A stretch of 45,618 nt of DNA from Lyngbya sp. HA4199-MV5 (lineage in GTDB: Bacteria > Cyanobacteriota > Cyanobacteriia > Leptolyngbyales > Leptolyngbyaceae): assembly GCA_019359375.1 (NCBI GenBank), contig JAHHHL010000048.1, positions 1 to 45,618 of the forward strand, in the 5' to 3' direction. The notes under the pieces are model-generated. The model worked only from the letters and a program-made list of their open reading frames with translations, made no database searches and was not told where the DNA came from. This document shows positions 26,345-34,770 of this stretch, in pieces. The stretch's first letter is position 1; each line of letters starts with the position of its first letter. A program made the position numbers and the translations under genes.

Positions 26345-27499
26345 TTACGATCGCACGACATCAGAGGCAAGACCCATTGCGGTAGGGCTTTGCTCGTTTA
26401 CAGCAAGGCTTTTCGTTGAAGAGGTCGATGCGATTGCATTTGAATGCACTGGTTGCGCCTCTGTAAATTGCAAGTATTGGCGTACCATTAAGCGCTGCAC
26501 GGCGAACACAGCCGGATTAATTTCTACCCTGCGCCATGCAGGATCTTTCAGATGGTTAAGTTGTTCGCTTTCAACCATTTCAACATCCTGTGCCAGAAAC
26601 TGTAGAATCAGCAATCGCCGCAGCAACCTTTCTAGGGCTGGCTTCAACGGTTTCAACACCCACGACGGCAGGCGCAGCTTAAAGAAAAAGAACACGAAAG
26701 AACGACTTTCAGTCGCGCTTACGGGCAAGCGCATCATGTAGTTAGAAGACATCCCTTGCAGCTTGCAGGAGAAGTGTGGGTAGTGATATTCCACGACGAC
26801 AGGTCGCGTTGTCACCTGATTGGCGTGTTCGCTCAAGCCCAAAAACTTAGCCAGATGCCCTTTGTAAGAAACTTGAAACTCGGCTATAACCGTTGCGTCC
26901 GTTTCTTGTAAGCGCGTGAGCACCGGGTCAAACCAACCCTGTTGATGTTCGTGCAAAAAGCCATGGAACAGATCGACCGAGTTTTCATTGCAAAACGAAA
27001 AGTGCGCCTGAAAGCAAGCGGTACTCGGCACCATTAGCCAATCAGGGTCATCAAATTCAGGAATATCTGGCAGTGCTTTCGTCTCAGCCAACGCCCGATC
27101 GCCCGGAAAAACCCAGATGAGATGATATTTTTCTTGCACAGGATAAGCCTGCACCTGAGCGCAGGGCAACTTTTGCCCCTCTGGCAGATAGGGAATGCTG
27201 ACGCACTGCCCCTCGCTGTTAAATTCCCAGCCGTGGTAGCGACAAGCCAGCAAATCACCTTGCACTTTACCTTTGTGCAGCGCGACCCCTTTATGCGGAC
27301 ACGCATCCTCAAGTGCATGAAGGTGCCCAAAAGCATCCCGATAAACTGCGATCGCCTGATGCCAAATAGTGACAGGCATGACCTCACCAGGCTTGAGTTG
27401 ATTAGCCCAGCCTACTGCATACCAGTAATTGCCATTGATGCCAACTTCATGCACGCTCGTTCTAAGCGCCTGGTTGTGTAAGTCTGTCGCTAATTCCAT
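26345..27499 (-). CDS. Rieske [2Fe-2S] non-heme iron oxygenase (PaO/ACD1-like)
   Basis: A 384-residue protein started at the ATG at 27499, with AAGGAAG about four bases upstream; the frame is open to 27652 but that part is not protein-like. The Rieske centre is C67-x-H69 and C86-x2-H89 (ACPHKG, LACRYHGW). The catalytic iron ligands appear in NSVDLFHGFLHEH (Asp176, His179, His183). The C-terminal half has hydrophobic segments (PSWVLKPLKPALERLL). The architecture is that of plant/cyanobacterial pheophorbide a oxygenase, Tic55 and CAO relatives; the precise substrate is not known. It sits alone on the minus strand between the hydrolase and a repeat-rich gap. Confidence 0.85.
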   Translation of the reverse strand: MELATDLHNQALRTSVHEVGINGNYWYAVGWANQLKPGEVMPVTIWHQAIAVYRDAFGHLHALEDACPHKGVALHKGKVQGDLLACRYHGWEFNSEGQCVSIPYLPEGQKLPCAQVQAYPVQEKYHLIWVFPGDRALAETKALPDIPEFDDPDWLMVPSTACFQAHFSFCNENSVDLFHGFLHEHQQGWFDPVLTRLQETDATVIAEFQVSYKGHLAKFLGLSEHANQVTTRPVVVEYHYPHFSCKLQGMSSNYMMRLPVSATESRSFVFFFFKLRLPSWVLKPLKPALERLLRRLLILQFLAQDVEMVESEQLNHLKDPAWRRVEINPAVFAVQRLMVRQYLQFTEAQPVHSNAIASTSSTKSLAVNEQSPTAMGLASDVVRS

Positions 27500-28085
27500 G
27501 CTTCTTCCTTGTTCGACGGTTGCACCACTCTCAGCATATGTTGAACTTAAACCAGGAGCATGTCTGCTCAAACGAGACTTACAGCAGAATTCAGGAAGCA
27601 GAAGCCAGAAGTCAGAATCGAAGAAGGCTTCTAGACTGGCTTTCAGCCCCAATGATGTATTGGATTTAGGTATAAACTGCTGCGTGGAGCAGAGCGCATA
27701 ATACGAAAGCGATCGCGTGCTGTTTCGCTGTCAGGCGCGATGGTGGTGCGATTGGGTTTGCAATGATTGATCGGTAGAGCGATCGTGCCATCTTGCTGGT
27801 GATGCTAGCTAAGGATCGTGGATTTAATAAAGCCGGATTTTTGCGTAGGATGTGTAAAGCCGTCCCGGCATCCCAGAAAAGCGCAGCGTAACGCAGCGTC
27901 TCCGGGGCTTGTGATGCGTTACAGCTAGCGCCTTTAGCGAAGCCATGCCGTAGCTTGCTTCTCGAAGAGTAGGCTATACACATCCTACAAAAGCCGATCT
28001 TATTTAATTCTCATTCCTAAGGTGATTTCTCTGAAAGAATCTACCCAATGGATGTCGTAGTGCAAGCGTCTCGCCTACGACGCGG
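27500..28085. other. repeat-rich intergenic region
   Basis: It lies between the Rieske gene start and the unrecognised gene ending at 28132. It contains the miniature element 27813-28017. Upstream of the Rieske ATG I see no clear promoter. A 105-codon minus-strand frame (27666-27983) runs through the element and is not called. Confidence 0.45.
27813..28017 (+). mobile_element. miniature inverted-repeat element 4 (205 bp)
   Basis: The left end GGATCGTGGATTTAATAA and the right end TTATTTAATTCTCATTCC (inverted relative) match the elements at 10463-10912; TAA flanks both sides (27810-27812, 28018-28020). The core is different: GTAGGATGTGTAAAGCC near the left pairs with GGCTATACACATCCTAC near the right, and inside lie other short palindromes (GCGTAACGCAGCG, GCCATGCCGTAGC). 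The same core type, with worn ends, is at 37528-37670. Confidence 0.75.
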
Positions 28086-28137
28086 GCAAGATGTCTGCAC
28101 CACGTTGGGTCATTTCTTTTGTGGAAAGCGCCTAAAC
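28086..28137 (+). repeat. left direct repeat beside unrecognised gene
   Basis: Contains GCAAGATG...CACGTTGGGT.A.TTCTTTTGTGGAAA.CGCCTAAA. A similar copy in the same orientation is at 29180-29243. The minus-strand stop codon of the gene between them (TAG at 28134-28132) lies inside this copy. Confidence 0.7.
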
Positions 28138-29046
28138 AAATTCACTCTCTGGCAAAAAGCCGTAGCAGAGGGCAACTGGGGAATCTTCAGCCCCATTCAT
28201 GGCGCATTCCTTACGCCCACAGTGAATGCAATCTGATTGCGTTGGCAAAATCAACTCAACCGCCGGATAAACGCTGATCCCCTGGTTGATAAAGCCCTGC
28301 GCTTCCAAGTCTGAAATAGTGCTGCAAATTAAAATCGCTTGGTGAATACCCAGAGCTTCACGCTGATAGTTCAGTTGCCGCAACGTTTCCCCAAAGCTTT
28401 GAGTATCGGGCTTGATCAACACCAGTACTCTCTGAGCCGTGCTGATGAAACACTTGGGGTTATCTTGCTCAAAAAAGTCTTTATATTGCAACGTGAAGGT
28501 GCCGTCAGGAAAGCGCAAAGTCCGAATCTGGCGCAGAAAGGGCATGGTGAAGTTGCCGCCTGGGTCGATCGCATACCACCAGGACTTATGCCATGCATTA
28601 CACGGCAAGTGCAGAATTTCATCAATCTGCTCTGAGCGAAACCCTGACTCGGCAAGCAGCGAAACCGTCAGCGCCAGTGGCAAATTGCTGCCCAGGATTT
28701 GCATGTCTGATTCATGCTGAGTCAATCTTGACAGTTCTCGACTGTCAAGGGTGCGGTTGTGACCCGCTACCGAAAACCCAATCGGTTCTCCAGGCTTTAC
28801 CAGGCGGCATCGCATCGATTCAAAATGCACAATGCCATCCGCCGTTTGCTGATTGCCAGTCGGAACACCAACCTGCGTTGAAATTGCATGGATATGCTGC
28901 CCTTTTGCCAGAGACGGAATGCAATTTTCGAGCAGGGATTGCAGAACAGTACGATCGGCGATCGCCAGGGCAATCTGGATCTGGTCATGCAGATTTGAGA
29001 CACGGGTTGAATCGCTAATTGGATAAAATAGAGGATTCGTTGGCAT
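28132..29046 (-). CDS. unrecognised protein with C-terminal four-cysteine motif
   Basis: I do not recognise this 304-residue protein. The start is the ATG at 29046 (MPTNPLFYPISDSTRVSN). The middle has no obvious signal peptide or membrane segment. It includes GEPIGFSVAGHNRTLDS, HESDMQILGSNLPLALTVSLL, a Trp-rich patch (NAWHKSWWYAIDPGG) and beta-rich VLVLIKPDTQSFGETLRQLNY. The C-terminus has four cysteines, SDCIHCGRKEC and ALCYG (C273-x2-C276-x4-C281-x12-C294), which could hold zinc or an iron-sulfur cluster; that is inference. The stop codon lies in a direct repeat whose second copy lies 134 bp upstream of the ATG. Codon use looks normal for the window. A DNA-binding, nuclease-like or sensor role is all possible, and I give no function. 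Confidence 0.6.
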   Translation of the reverse strand: MPTNPLFYPISDSTRVSNLHDQIQIALAIADRTVLQSLLENCIPSLAKGQHIHAISTQVGVPTGNQQTADGIVHFESMRCRLVKPGEPIGFSVAGHNRTLDSRELSRLTQHESDMQILGSNLPLALTVSLLAESGFRSEQIDEILHLPCNAWHKSWWYAIDPGGNFTMPFLRQIRTLRFPDGTFTLQYKDFFEQDNPKCFISTAQRVLVLIKPDTQSFGETLRQLNYQREALGIHQAILICSTISDLEAQGFINQGISVYPAVELILPTQSDCIHCGRKECAMNGAEDSPVALCYGFLPESEFV

Positions 29047-29372
29047 TGTAACTGCTACCCATTACTACTGCCTGCTAGCGATCATTGTGAGACAGTTTTA
29101 GCAGAACCGTTCCTTCACTAGGGCTTCTCTTAAGAAATCGATAGCTTCTGACGGTTTAACGCGTGTCGCTGGCAACGCTGGCAAGATGCGCACAGATGCC
29201 CGCACTACGTTGGGTAACTTCTTTTGTGGAAATCGCCTAAAGCATTAGGGTGCGTCATCAATTCAGCTCCGAAACCTTGCGCTATCAGCCCTGTCGCGCC
29301 CGTCCCAACACAAGAGGCTAGGGGCTGGAACCCTTGCTGCAAGTGATGCGTAGTCGTCATTGATGACAGCCC
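29047..29372. other. repeat-rich intergenic region between the cysteine-motif gene and cphA
   Basis: It holds the right copy of the direct repeat (29180-29243) followed by a short stretch starting TTAGGGTGCGTCATC, of the kind found in dispersed cyanobacterial palindromes, and a CCCTAAC stretch close to the end of cphA. No gene or RNA is evident. Confidence 0.45.
29180..29243 (+). repeat. right direct repeat beside unrecognised gene
   Basis: Contains GCAAGATGCGCACAGATGCC, then CGCACTACGTTGGGTAACTT and CTTTTGTGGAAATCGCCTAA, matching the copy at 28086-28137 except for small insertions near the start and single changes. Confidence 0.7.
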
Positions 29373-32117
29373 CTAACGGCTGAAGTTGACGTACTCCACA
29401 GATTCTTCAGAACTCGTCTCTGAAACCCCTTGTGGCTGCCCTGAGTGGTTCGCCGCTTGACCATTCTCCACTGCCTTGACAGCAACGGGGGCTGGCGTGG
29501 GTGGTTGCTCTGGGCGACGAGCGTTAATCAGGCTAATGGCGCGAGTCACGCTTTCGGGCAAGATGACGACCAGTCCATTGAGCGAAGCCGCATCCAGAGC
29601 CGTATGAATGGCGGTCACTTCGTCAAGAATGGTTTCATAGCGAGCCTCTGGTTTTGCCTGCACGATGCCTTCTGTGATGAGGCTAGCAGCTTCTCCGGAC
29701 GGACGACCACGCGTGTCGTCATCTTCCTTGATGATGATGCGATCGAACATTTGCGCCGAGAGGTTGCCCAGGGTGATGAAGTCTTCATCGCGGCGATCGC
29801 CCGGACCACCAATGACCCCAATGCGCTCACCCGGCCAGTTTTTCACAAAACCACCTAACGCTTCGTAGCTATGGGCATTGTGGGCATAGTCCACCAGGGC
29901 GTGATAGCGACCCAGGTTAACCAGATTCATTCGCCCTGGGGTGTGCTCGGTCGATGCCTGGAAGGTCATCAATGCGTCGCGAATGTCCTCAATGCGAACC
30001 CCCTGGGCAAACGCTGCCAAACTTGCTGCCAGCGCGTTAGCAATCATAAAGGGCGCACGTCCTGCCAGGGTCAGCGGCACATTTACTGCCTGCTCAATCC
30101 GCAGCGTCCAGTCGCCTTTGAGGATGGAGAGATAGCCATTTTCGTAGACGGCTGCCAGACCACCCTGTTGGGTGTGCGATCGAATTAAGGGGCTATCTGG
30201 CTCCATCGAGAAGTACGCGACTTGACCCTTGACGCTCTCAGCCATTTCTGCCACCAGGGGATCGTCGGCGTTGAGAATGGCATACCCTCCTGGCATAACG
30301 GTTTCTGCTACAACGCCTTTGACTTGTGCCATCTGGTCGATCGTGTTGATATCGCCGAGTCCCAGGTGATCAGCAGCCACGTTCAACACGACACCAATAT
30401 CGCAGGCATTGAAGGCTAACCCCGATCGAAGGATGCCGCCTCTGGCACTCTCCAACACCGCTACTTCCACCGTGGGGTCTTGCAGAATCAAGCGGGCGCT
30501 CTGAGGTCCAGTATTGTCGCCCGGTTCAACCAGGTAATCGCCAATGTACGTGCCATCCGTGGTGGTGTAGCCGACCACTTGCCCGGTTTGCTTAAAAATA
30601 TGAGCCGTTAGACGGGTAGTTGTGGTTTTACCATTGGTGCCCGTTAGCGCAATGATGGGCACACGACTGGGCGCACCAGGCGGAAACAGCATACTCAGCA
30701 CAGGTTCCGCCACGTTGCGGGGAATGCCTTCGCTGGGGCTGACGTGCATCCGAAAGCCAGGAGCCGCGTTGACTTCGACGATTACGCCATCCACTTCACA
30801 GAGGGGACGAGAAATATCAGCGGTCACTACGTCGATCCCCGCAATATCTAGACCAATGATCTTCGCAACGCGCTGCGCCAACCAGAGATTTTCGGGGTGG
30901 ATGTCGTCGGTACGATCGACCGCAATCCCGCCCGTACTCAAATTTGCGGTGGCGCGCAAGTAGAAGATCTCACCCTCGGTCAGCACTGTATCCAGCGTGT
31001 AGCCTTGCTTTTCCAGCAGTTGCCAGGTTGTGCGATCGGCTTCCAGTTTGGTCAGCACATTCTCGTGCCCTTCCCCTCGCCGAGGGTCTTGGTTTGTGTG
31101 CTCGATGAGTTGCTCGATCGTGTCTTTGCCATTGCCCACCACATGAGCAGGCACGCGCTCAGCCACCGCTACCACTTTGCCGTTGATTACCAGCACACGA
31201 TGATCCCGTCCCTGGTAAAAGCGCTCGACAATGACATCTCTAGAGACTTCTTTCGCGGCGTCATAAGCGGCTTCTGCCTGCTCCCAGTTGGTGATGTTGA
31301 TCGTGATCCCGCGCCCGTGGTTGCCATCCAACGGTTTGATAACGATCGGATACCCACCCACATCCGCGATCGCCCCTTCCAAATCATCCAGGTAGCTAAT
31401 CACCGTCCCACGAGGCACCGGAACGCCTGCTTCCCGCAGGATTTGCTTTGTGCCTTCCTTATCGGATGCCAGCTCAACCGCCAGAATGCTCGTGCGGTTG
31501 CTCAGCGTTGCCTGAATGCGCTTTTGATGCACCCCATAGCCAAATTGAATCATGGCACGGGCACCGAGTTGAAACCAGGGGATCCCCCGTGCATCTGCCT
31601 CTTTTACCAGGGTTTCGGTACTGGGACCCAGGGAGGCATCCGCCCAGAGCGATCGCAGATCTTGCAAGTCTTGCTCCAGTTCTTCTTTGGGATAGTGTCC
31701 CGTTTCAATAATGCTCTGGCAAAGCCTCACAGCGGCTCTAGCAGCATAGCGCCCTGCCTGCTCGTCCTGGTACTCAAACACCACCTGATAGGTGCCAAGA
31801 TTCGCCGTCTCGCGGGTGCGTCCAAACCCCACGACCATCCCTGCCAATTCTTGAATTTCCAGGGCAACATGCTCAATGATGTGCCCCATCATGGTGCCTT
31901 CTTTCACACGACTCAGAAAACCGCCCCGGCATCCTGGAGAGCAAAAATGCTCAATCAAGCTGGGCAGTGTCTCCGTCAGCCCTTCGTAAAAGCCGGGAAT
32001 TACATTTGAGGGTTTGTCTGCCAATTCCTCCAAATCCAGACGCATCACGATGAGCTTTTGTCGTCGAATGCTCCAATAGTTGGGACCGCGTAATGTCTGT
32101 ACTTTGAGTATTTTCAT
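29373..32117 (-). CDS. cphA: cyanophycin synthetase
   Basis: A 914-residue enzyme that polymerises aspartate and arginine into cyanophycin, the nitrogen reserve of cyanobacteria. The N-terminus (MKILKVQTLRGPNYWSI) is typical. A central ATP-grasp region (KIIGLDIAGIDVVTAD, EVNAAPGFRMH) adds one amino acid, and a Mur-ligase-like C-terminal half with the P-loop TGTNGKTTTTRL (near residue 490) adds the other; DYAHNAHSYEALGG and PGDRRDEDF are also diagnostic. The C-terminal 45 residues (PTPAPVAVKAVENGQAANH...) are a variable extension. The ATG at 32117 is clear. cphB follows upstream on the same strand, 400 bp away, the usual order in cyanobacteria; a shared transcript is likely but not proven. Confidence 0.97.
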   Translation of the reverse strand: MKILKVQTLRGPNYWSIRRQKLIVMRLDLEELADKPSNVIPGFYEGLTETLPSLIEHFCSPGCRGGFLSRVKEGTMMGHIIEHVALEIQELAGMVVGFGRTRETANLGTYQVVFEYQDEQAGRYAARAAVRLCQSIIETGHYPKEELEQDLQDLRSLWADASLGPSTETLVKEADARGIPWFQLGARAMIQFGYGVHQKRIQATLSNRTSILAVELASDKEGTKQILREAGVPVPRGTVISYLDDLEGAIADVGGYPIVIKPLDGNHGRGITINITNWEQAEAAYDAAKEVSRDVIVERFYQGRDHRVLVINGKVVAVAERVPAHVVGNGKDTIEQLIEHTNQDPRRGEGHENVLTKLEADRTTWQLLEKQGYTLDTVLTEGEIFYLRATANLSTGGIAVDRTDDIHPENLWLAQRVAKIIGLDIAGIDVVTADISRPLCEVDGVIVEVNAAPGFRMHVSPSEGIPRNVAEPVLSMLFPPGAPSRVPIIALTGTNGKTTTTRLTAHIFKQTGQVVGYTTTDGTYIGDYLVEPGDNTGPQSARLILQDPTVEVAVLESARGGILRSGLAFNACDIGVVLNVAADHLGLGDINTIDQMAQVKGVVAETVMPGGYAILNADDPLVAEMAESVKGQVAYFSMEPDSPLIRSHTQQGGLAAVYENGYLSILKGDWTLRIEQAVNVPLTLAGRAPFMIANALAASLAAFAQGVRIEDIRDALMTFQASTEHTPGRMNLVNLGRYHALVDYAHNAHSYEALGGFVKNWPGERIGVIGGPGDRRDEDFITLGNLSAQMFDRIIIKEDDDTRGRPSGEAASLITEGIVQAKPEARYETILDEVTAIHTALDAASLNGLVVILPESVTRAISLINARRPEQPPTPAPVAVKAVENGQAANHSGQPQGVSETSSEESVEYVNFSR

Positions 32118-32517
32118 GACACTGAAGGTTTAGGAGGGACTCTGATGAATGTGTCTGAATTAAATGTGATGAAGGTACCGATTCAAAGCTGGCTAACGGC
32201 GAGATCGATGGCTGTGTTTAGGCAGTTGTCTTCAACAGCGGTGCATGGGGAACGATTTACCAGTTTCAAACTCTCAAAAGCCGACGGACTGTTCACGACG
32301 AACATTTCAGCGCTAAAATAGAGGGTGTGTGGATAAAAGTGCCAGCCGAGGAAGGCAGCAGAACCAATAGCACTGGGGGTTAGCAAGGAAACAAGCATCC
32401 TTAATCGTTGCTTTGGAAGATTCGCTTTGTCAGACGTGCTTGATCAACAGCAGCTAGCTCAACGAGTATGGATCGCCACCCATCGTTTTAGGCGCGATCG
32501 CGGTCACTTGACATGCA
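32118..32517. other. cphB-cphA intergenic region
   Basis: The 400-bp gap between the stop of cphB (32518) and the start of cphA (32117). It probably holds a cphA promoter. I see no convincing NtcA site (GTAN8TAC) or sigma-70 pair. A 71-codon minus-strand frame at 32183-32398 is not convincing. Confidence 0.4.
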
Positions 32518-33342
32518 CTAGACGATGCCGCAGCCAGGAAAAATCGGCATCCGCTTGTGAAAATCGTAGCGATCGCTGTGGCTTAAGATGTGCAACCGCA
32601 AGTTGCCAATACTGAGCGGATCGGTTGCGCCAACCTTGGTGTGATTGGTGTAACAGAGATCGCCTGGATCTAAGATCGTCACAGTGCCTTTGCCAATTAC
32701 TTGCAGCGTACCATCCCCTTCAAATAGGGCACAGGTATCTTCATCAATGCCAATGCCCATCCGATCAGGGTAGGCTGCGATCGCGCTCATCAGCCGAGCC
32801 ATCCGATTGCGGTTGTGAAAATGCTGATCCACAATCACTTCGGGTATGATGCCCAACCCCGTCGTCATATCCACCAAGGCTCGATTTGGCGATTCGCCAC
32901 TCCCTCCCCCTGCAATCATATAATGACCCATGACGGCTGCGCCTGCGCTCGTCCCAGCCAGGGTAATGTCACCTTGCTGTGCCCGGTCTCGCACCGTTTT
33001 CATGAGGGGAGTATCGGCTAACAAACCACAGAGCCGCAGTTGGTCACCCCCTGTCATAAAAACGCCCGTACAGTTTTCGACGTAGCTTTGCATCAGAGGG
33101 TCTTCGCATTGCTCCCGATCGCGGATGTCTAGAATTTCAACGCCCTTTGCGCCCATTTCGCCAAAGATCGTCAGATAGCGATCGCCAATAATGGCAGGCT
33201 CACGGGAAGCAGAGGGAATAATGGCAATGCGAGCCTCGGTAGACCCTGAACGACCAAAAAAGCTGTGCAGAATCTCCCGTCCGTGAACCTTATCTTCTGC
33301 TCCCCCAATCACCATAATGGCAGTTTTCGTAGACTGGGGCAT
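32518..33342 (-). CDS. cphB: cyanophycinase
   Basis: A 274-residue serine-type exopeptidase that cleaves cyanophycin to beta-Asp-Arg dipeptides. From the ATG at 33342 (MPQSTKTAIMVIGGAEDKVHG), which has GGAGAG a few bases upstream; the frame is open to 33546, but the extra part is not typical. The nucleophile Ser132 is in AGTSAGAAVMGHYMIAGGG. MTGGDQLRLCGLL and VDQHFHNRNRMARL are family signatures. Length is normal. It lies upstream of cphA on the same strand, so the degrading and synthesising enzymes are coordinated. Confidence 0.96.
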   Translation of the reverse strand: MPQSTKTAIMVIGGAEDKVHGREILHSFFGRSGSTEARIAIIPSASREPAIIGDRYLTIFGEMGAKGVEILDIRDREQCEDPLMQSYVENCTGVFMTGGDQLRLCGLLADTPLMKTVRDRAQQGDITLAGTSAGAAVMGHYMIAGGGSGESPNRALVDMTTGLGIIPEVIVDQHFHNRNRMARLMSAIAAYPDRMGIGIDEDTCALFEGDGTLQVIGKGTVTILDPGDLCYTNHTKVGATDPLSIGNLRLHILSHSDRYDFHKRMPIFPGCGIV

Positions 33343-33721
33343 GTTCTCTCCAAGGAACTGAACGTCAATTGGCGACGTAGCCGCGATTGGCGACGCTGCA
33401 AGATCGGGCGCGGTAGGAAAAAAGCGCTCCCATAGTTTCATGATGGATAGCTTCATGACTGAGGTGTAGACGCTGCTTTGATTCATAGTGCCGCGTGCCG
33501 CGCGCGTTGTCCTCATCATAGTGTTTGCTTGGCAAAATGATTGCAAGGACGGAGCCTAAGGCGTTGAGCGATCGTCACGGGCACAAACCGCACCTTAAAG
33601 CTTTTCGCTCTCTCAGGCTTCATCATGCCAGATCACGAAAACGTCAGCTTACGAACCTCAAGATTTTATTTAATCTTCTCATCCAACTGCTAGGGTTGAA
33701 ACGGTCAGCATGGAAGTTTTG
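33343..33721. other. intergenic region upstream of cphB
   Basis: No gene is evident. At 33661-33684 there is ATTTTATTTAATCTTCTC, similar to one end of the miniature elements (TTATTTAATTCTCATTCC) but degenerate and without the second end. The cphB promoter should lie in the first 200 bp. Confidence 0.35.
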
Positions 33722-33965
33722 AGTTTAACCAGTTGTTGGTTGTTAGAGAAGAGGGGGAGTAGGGAGTAGGAAGGCGGAGGGATGAAGGCTCAAGGCTAAA
33801 AAGCTGATAGCTGACTCCTTCTAAAAACCACAAACCAAGAACTCCCTCTGTTTCCCTTGTTCCCCTGCTCCCCTTGCCCCCTCTGCCTCCTGCCTTCTGC
33901 CTTCTGCCTCCTACCCATCGGTCAACCTTTTAGCCTTCATCCCTCATCCCTTTCTCCTTCCCCCT
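33722..33965. repeat. heptanucleotide array directly before trmD
   Basis: Purine-rich left part (GTTGTTGGTTGTTAGAG, GGGAGTAGGGAGTAGG, GGGATGAAGGCTCAAGG) and pyrimidine-rich right part (CTCCTGCCTTCTGCCTTC, CCTTCATCCCTCATCC). It ends only eight bases before the trmD ATG and leaves no purine-rich ribosome site. Confidence 0.75.
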
Positions 33966-33972
33966 CCCGGCA

Positions 33973-34677
33973 ATGCGCTTTGATCTGGTCACGCTCTTTC
34001 CCGATTTTTTTGCCTCACCCTTGAGTTCGGGCTTGCTGGGTAAAGCCTTCGCGAAGCAAATCGCTACTGTGCATTTTACCAACCCCCGCGACTTTACAAC
34101 AGATAAGCATCATCGCGTAGACGATGAACCGTATGGCGGCGGCGTTGGGATGTTGATGAAACCGGAACCGCTTTTTGCGGCTGTCGAATCTTTACCCGTC
34201 TTGCCTCGACGTGAGGTGCTGTTGATGACACCGCAGGGTGAACCGATGCGCCAACCCATGTTTCAGCAGTGGGCGATCGACTGTGATCAGCTTGTCATCA
34301 TCTGTGGGCACTATGAGGGTGTTGACGAGCGAGTGTTGCATCTGGTGACTCGCGAAGTGTCGCTGGGAGATTTTGTGCTGACGTGTGGCGAAATTCCAGC
34401 CTTGGCACTGCTCAATGGGGTCATCCGGTTAATGCCCGGTACAGTCGGCAAAGCAGAATCCCTCAAGGCTGAGAGCTTTGAAGATGGGCTGCTCGATTAC
34501 CCTCAATACACCCGTCCGCCTGTGTTTCGGGAATGGGGGGTGCCAGAGGTGTTGCGATCGGGAAACCACCAGGCGATCGCGCAGTGGCGGCAGACACAGC
34601 AGCTTGAACGTACCCGCGATCGCCGCCCAGACCTCTACGCTCAGTGGCTTGCAGAACACCTTGGTCAAGAATCATAG
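33973..34677 (+). CDS. trmD: tRNA (guanine-37-N1) methyltransferase
   Basis: A 234-residue SPOUT-class methyltransferase with a trefoil knot, acting on G37 of tRNAs that read CNN codons and so preventing frameshifts. The N-terminus MRFDLVTLFPDFF is canonical, so the ATG at 33973 is secure although the bases upstream are pyrimidine-rich array. PYGGGVGMLMKPEPLF, IICGHYEGVDERV and GEIPALALLNGVIRLMPGTVG (split here) cover the SAM site and knot. ESFEDGLLDYPQYTRPP is also characteristic. Length is normal. It is separated from rplS/rimM, its usual partners elsewhere. Confidence 0.97.
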   Translation: MRFDLVTLFPDFFASPLSSGLLGKAFAKQIATVHFTNPRDFTTDKHHRVDDEPYGGGVGMLMKPEPLFAAVESLPVLPRREVLLMTPQGEPMRQPMFQQWAIDCDQLVIICGHYEGVDERVLHLVTREVSLGDFVLTCGEIPALALLNGVIRLMPGTVGKAESLKAESFEDGLLDYPQYTRPPVFREWGVPEVLRSGNHQAIAQWRQTQQLERTRDRRPDLYAQWLAEHLGQES

Positions 34678-34770
34678 CAAGACAAGATTGCCCAGGGTAG
34701 ATTGCCTACAATGGACAGTAGGGTCAGGCGTGACGGTTTGCGATCGAACCTATATCCATAACTTCAACTC

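Noticed and set aside
27666-27983. 105-codon minus-strand frame
   Set aside because: It runs through miniature element 4 and is the translation of repeats.
32183-32398. 71-codon frame between cphB and cphA
   Set aside because: No recognisable features; the region is the expected promoter of cphA.
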